NCBI GenBank assembly: GCA_026129135.1
Contig: JAHCIQ010000010.1
Location: 1-64,000, forward strand
Direction: 5' to 3'
Length of the DNA stretch: 64,000 nt
Origin: Cyanobacteria bacterium TGS_CYA1
Lineage (GTDB): Bacteria > Cyanobacteriota > Vampirovibrionia > Obscuribacterales > Obscuribacteraceae
The notes beneath the pieces are model-generated. The model saw only the letters and a list, made by a program, of their open reading frames with translations. It did not search any database and had not been told where the DNA came from. Below are positions 62,410 through 64,000 of this stretch, piece by piece (positions within the stretch are counted from its first letter, which is position 1; each line of letters starts with the position of its first letter). The position numbers and the translations under genes were made by a program.

Positions 62410-62982
62410 ATGCTGACCAGAGATTTGCAGATGCTGCCGGCTCACATTTTTTCGAAAGCGTCTAAAGTTAAATTGCTTTTGATGGATGTTGACGGCGTTT
62501 TGACCGACTCTTCAATCTTGTATATCGTCGACAACGGCAAACCGGTTGAATGCAAGGCTTTCAATTCCAAAGACGGGCTTGGACTTTATCTACTCAATCA
62601 GTACGGTATAAGCACCGGTGTAATTAGTGGCAGAGTGTCACTTTCGGTCGAAGAACGTGCCCGCATCTTGAAATTCAAACATGTCTATCAGGGTCACATG
62701 GACAAGCAAGAGGCATTCGAAAAAATCCTTGCTGAAGAAAAGCTCGACCCAAGCGAAGTCGCATTTGTTGGCGACGATTTTCACGACGGACCATTAGTCG
62801 TCCAGAGCGGGCTTGGTGTGGCTGTAGGCAACGCAGCAGAAGAGCTTAAATCGGTCGCGGATTATGTTACGCGCTCGCCAGGTGGAGCTGGTGCTGTGCG
62901 CGAAGTTTGCGAGTTGATATTGAAAACCCAGGGATATTGGGAAGAAGTTTTGAACAAATACCAGCTGGTCAAAAAACGCTAA
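62410..62982 (+). CDS. kdsC: 3-deoxy-D-manno-octulosonate 8-phosphate phosphatase (KdsC, HAD family)
   Basis: The protein has 190 residues from the ATG at 62410, which has GGAG 6 nt upstream; the longer frame from 62344 adds 22 unmatched residues. The HAD nucleophile is in LLMDVDGVLTDSS, and FNSKDGLGL, VISGR and FVGDDFHDGPLV complete the KdsC/YrbI pattern. It releases phosphate from Kdo-8-P, a step in lipopolysaccharide core synthesis, so an outer membrane is implied. The other kds genes are not in this window. Confidence 0.92.
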   Translation: MLTRDLQMLPAHIFSKASKVKLLLMDVDGVLTDSSILYIVDNGKPVECKAFNSKDGLGLYLLNQYGISTGVISGRVSLSVEERARILKFKHVYQGHMDKQEAFEKILAEEKLDPSEVAFVGDDFHDGPLVVQSGLGVAVGNAAEELKSVADYVTRSPGGAGAVREVCELILKTQGYWEEVLNKYQLVKKR

Positions 62983-62994
62983 GTTGCACCAATA

Positions 62995-63585
62995 CTAAGG
63001 ACTGGCAGCGCGGGTATTGTTCACCATCAGTTTGATGGCCGCTTTGAGAGTCGCGAAAACGCCCAGTCCTTCTAAAGCTACAGCTTCGAAATAAGGCACG
63101 CCGGTGTGATTGAGGTCGTTTTCCAATCTGTCGATTGAGGCGGCATCGCCTAAATCGCGCTTGTTGTATTGCAAAATCCAGGGTGTATCTTCGATTTTGA
63201 TGCGATTATATTTCAAGTTGTCGAACATGTTTTTGAGCGAGTCTACATTGGCGGACAGGCGAGTTTGGCTTGAGTCTGCAACGAAAATAAGACCATCGAC
63301 ACCGCGCAAAATTTGTTTGCGGCTCAAGTCATATTCTTCCTGACCAGGCACGGTATAGAGCACTACGCGAGCTTTGTAGCCATTGGTCAGCGTGAGATCG
63401 AGCGGCATGAAATCGAAAAACAAAGTACGTTCTGTTTCGGTAGCAAGCGAGATCATCTCCCCACGACAACTAGGATTGGTCTGAGAATGGATGTATTTGA
63501 GATTTGTGGTTTTGCCACCAAGACCGGTGCCATAATAGACCAGCTTGTATGTGACTTCTCGTTTTGCGTAATTAATTAAGGGCAT
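62995..63585 (-). CDS. mglA: MglA-type Ras-like GTPase
   Basis: The protein has 196 residues. The P-loop is YGTGLGGKTTNLKYIH, the Walker B/switch region is VLYTVPGQEEY, and the base-specificity motif is NKRD. This is the MglA family, which controls polarity and motility in Myxococcus and type IV pili in others. The DxxG motif is replaced by TVPG as usual for MglA. No MglB partner is visible here. The GGDEF-like gene lies upstream on the same strand. Confidence 0.93.
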   Translation of the reverse strand: MPLINYAKREVTYKLVYYGTGLGGKTTNLKYIHSQTNPSCRGEMISLATETERTLFFDFMPLDLTLTNGYKARVVLYTVPGQEEYDLSRKQILRGVDGLIFVADSSQTRLSANVDSLKNMFDNLKYNRIKIEDTPWILQYNKRDLGDAASIDRLENDLNHTGVPYFEAVALEGLGVFATLKAAIKLMVNNTRAASP

Positions 63586-63658
63586 CGGTTTCCTAGCGGC
63601 TTAAATTAGCGATCTATATTTTATCGGCTCAAGGCTCAATTACAAGCCTGGAACAGGT

Positions 63659-64000
63659 TTATTGTGCAGTTTCATGGCAAACCAGATTGGTATATGACAT
63701 TTCCGCCCTTTTGTGGCACTGCATGGCGCCATTGAGCAATTCTTGCATAGTCATGGAGCCTGGAGCGTCAGGTGTAGAGATTAAACCGAAATGTTCATAC
63801 ATGCTATTGCCAAGCGCCGCCATTATTTCTTTTAGCAGGGCATTCGCCTCATTAGTGTCCGAATTGGGCAACAGCAATCCGAAAGTTTTATTATTTACCT
63901 GACCGATCATGTCAACGGGTCGCAATTTTGATTGGACTATTGACAATGCACGCCTCAATTCTTCAGGGCTTAGCTGCTGTGGCTCTGTCACTGCTTTCAG
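63659..64000 (-). CDS. Partial protein with a degenerate GGDEF-like C-terminus
   Basis: The frame is open to the right edge, so only the last 113 residues are seen. LRPVDMIGQVNNKTFGLLLPNSD followed by ANALLKEIMAAL and HFGLISTPD looks like a GGDEF diguanylate-cyclase fold, but the GGDEF signature is replaced by VNNKTF, so catalysis is unlikely. It could be a receptor for cyclic di-GMP or a structural relic. It lies directly upstream of mglA, so the two may be one transcript. Confidence 0.6.
   Translation of the reverse strand: MKAVTEPQQLSPEELRRALSIVQSKLRPVDMIGQVNNKTFGLLLPNSDTNEANALLKEIMAALGNSMYEHFGLISTPDAPGSMTMQELLNGAMQCHKRAEMSYTNLVCHETAQ

Noticed and set aside
1-64000. CRISPR array
   Set aside because: No regularly spaced direct repeats were seen, and no cas gene.
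1-64000. Prophage or insertion sequence
   Set aside because: No transposase, integrase or phage structural gene was recognised.

Overview
The window looks like a chromosomal segment of a non-photosynthetic, Gram-negative-type (diderm) bacterium with moderate G+C. My best guess is the Vampirovibrionia/Melainabacteria sister group of Cyanobacteria (Obscuribacterales-like). This is inference from gene content: a SigF-type sigma factor, a Ski2-like helicase, a DivIVA/Cdv3-like coiled coil next to coaD, an MglA-type GTPase beside a GGDEF-like protein, and many secreted proteins of unknown family. No photosynthesis gene is present. KdsC (Kdo synthesis), a BamE-like lipoprotein, a TonB C-terminal domain and many signal peptides support an outer membrane. 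AdhE with citrate synthase and a Fe/Mn superoxide dismutase suggests a facultative, fermentation-capable heterotroph.

Layout. 0-7.5 kb: secreted and envelope proteins (CAP domain, LysM metallopeptidase-like, TonB/TPR, patatin, glycosidase-like, metallo-beta-lactamase fold). 7.7-18 kb: dnaK, a cyclophilin with nagB, a matrixin-like protease, a small lipoprotein, a TfoX-like protein and a large TPR protein. 18-24.4 kb: adhE coupled to a STAS protein, then a 916-residue YD-rich protein coupled to a HIT protein. 24.4-32.1 kb is accessory: a zeta-toxin module, unknown small genes, a Ser/Thr kinase fused to leucine-rich repeats, and a lone PglX-like DNA methyltransferase. 32.2-41.6 kb: citrate synthase, RDD/SpoIIM membrane proteins, a serine hydrolase, coaD, a PhoR-like histidine kinase and a SigF-like sigma factor. 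41.6-49.8 kb: tRNA-Pro(GGG), a Ski2-like helicase, an AbiEi-like protein, an M50 protease, cmk, sodB and a protein of tandem MshEN-like repeats. 50.1-55.6 kb: a membrane coiled-coil protein and a SWIM/SNF2 helicase. 55.6-60 kb is accessory: an antitoxin with a ruined toxin, a DUF4240 protein and unknowns. 60-64 kb: a CPBP protease, an FAD oxidoreductase, KdsC, MglA and a partial GGDEF-like gene.

The most unusual signal is a dispersed intergenic repeat of about 150 nt. There are two full copies (37992-38146 and 44830-44975) and a third cut by the left edge (1-63). Each full copy folds along its whole length into a rod-like hairpin. The copies differ in primary sequence but keep pairing in several helices, with a conserved G-G mismatch and a conserved GTTGAT internal loop. 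I do not recognise the family. Second is a strong leftward intrinsic terminator at 49812-49843 with no leftward gene before it, which implies an unannotated RNA of about 200-300 nt. Third is a DinJ-like antitoxin with an exceptional 18-bp-arm palindrome upstream and a decayed YafQ-like toxin directly downstream.
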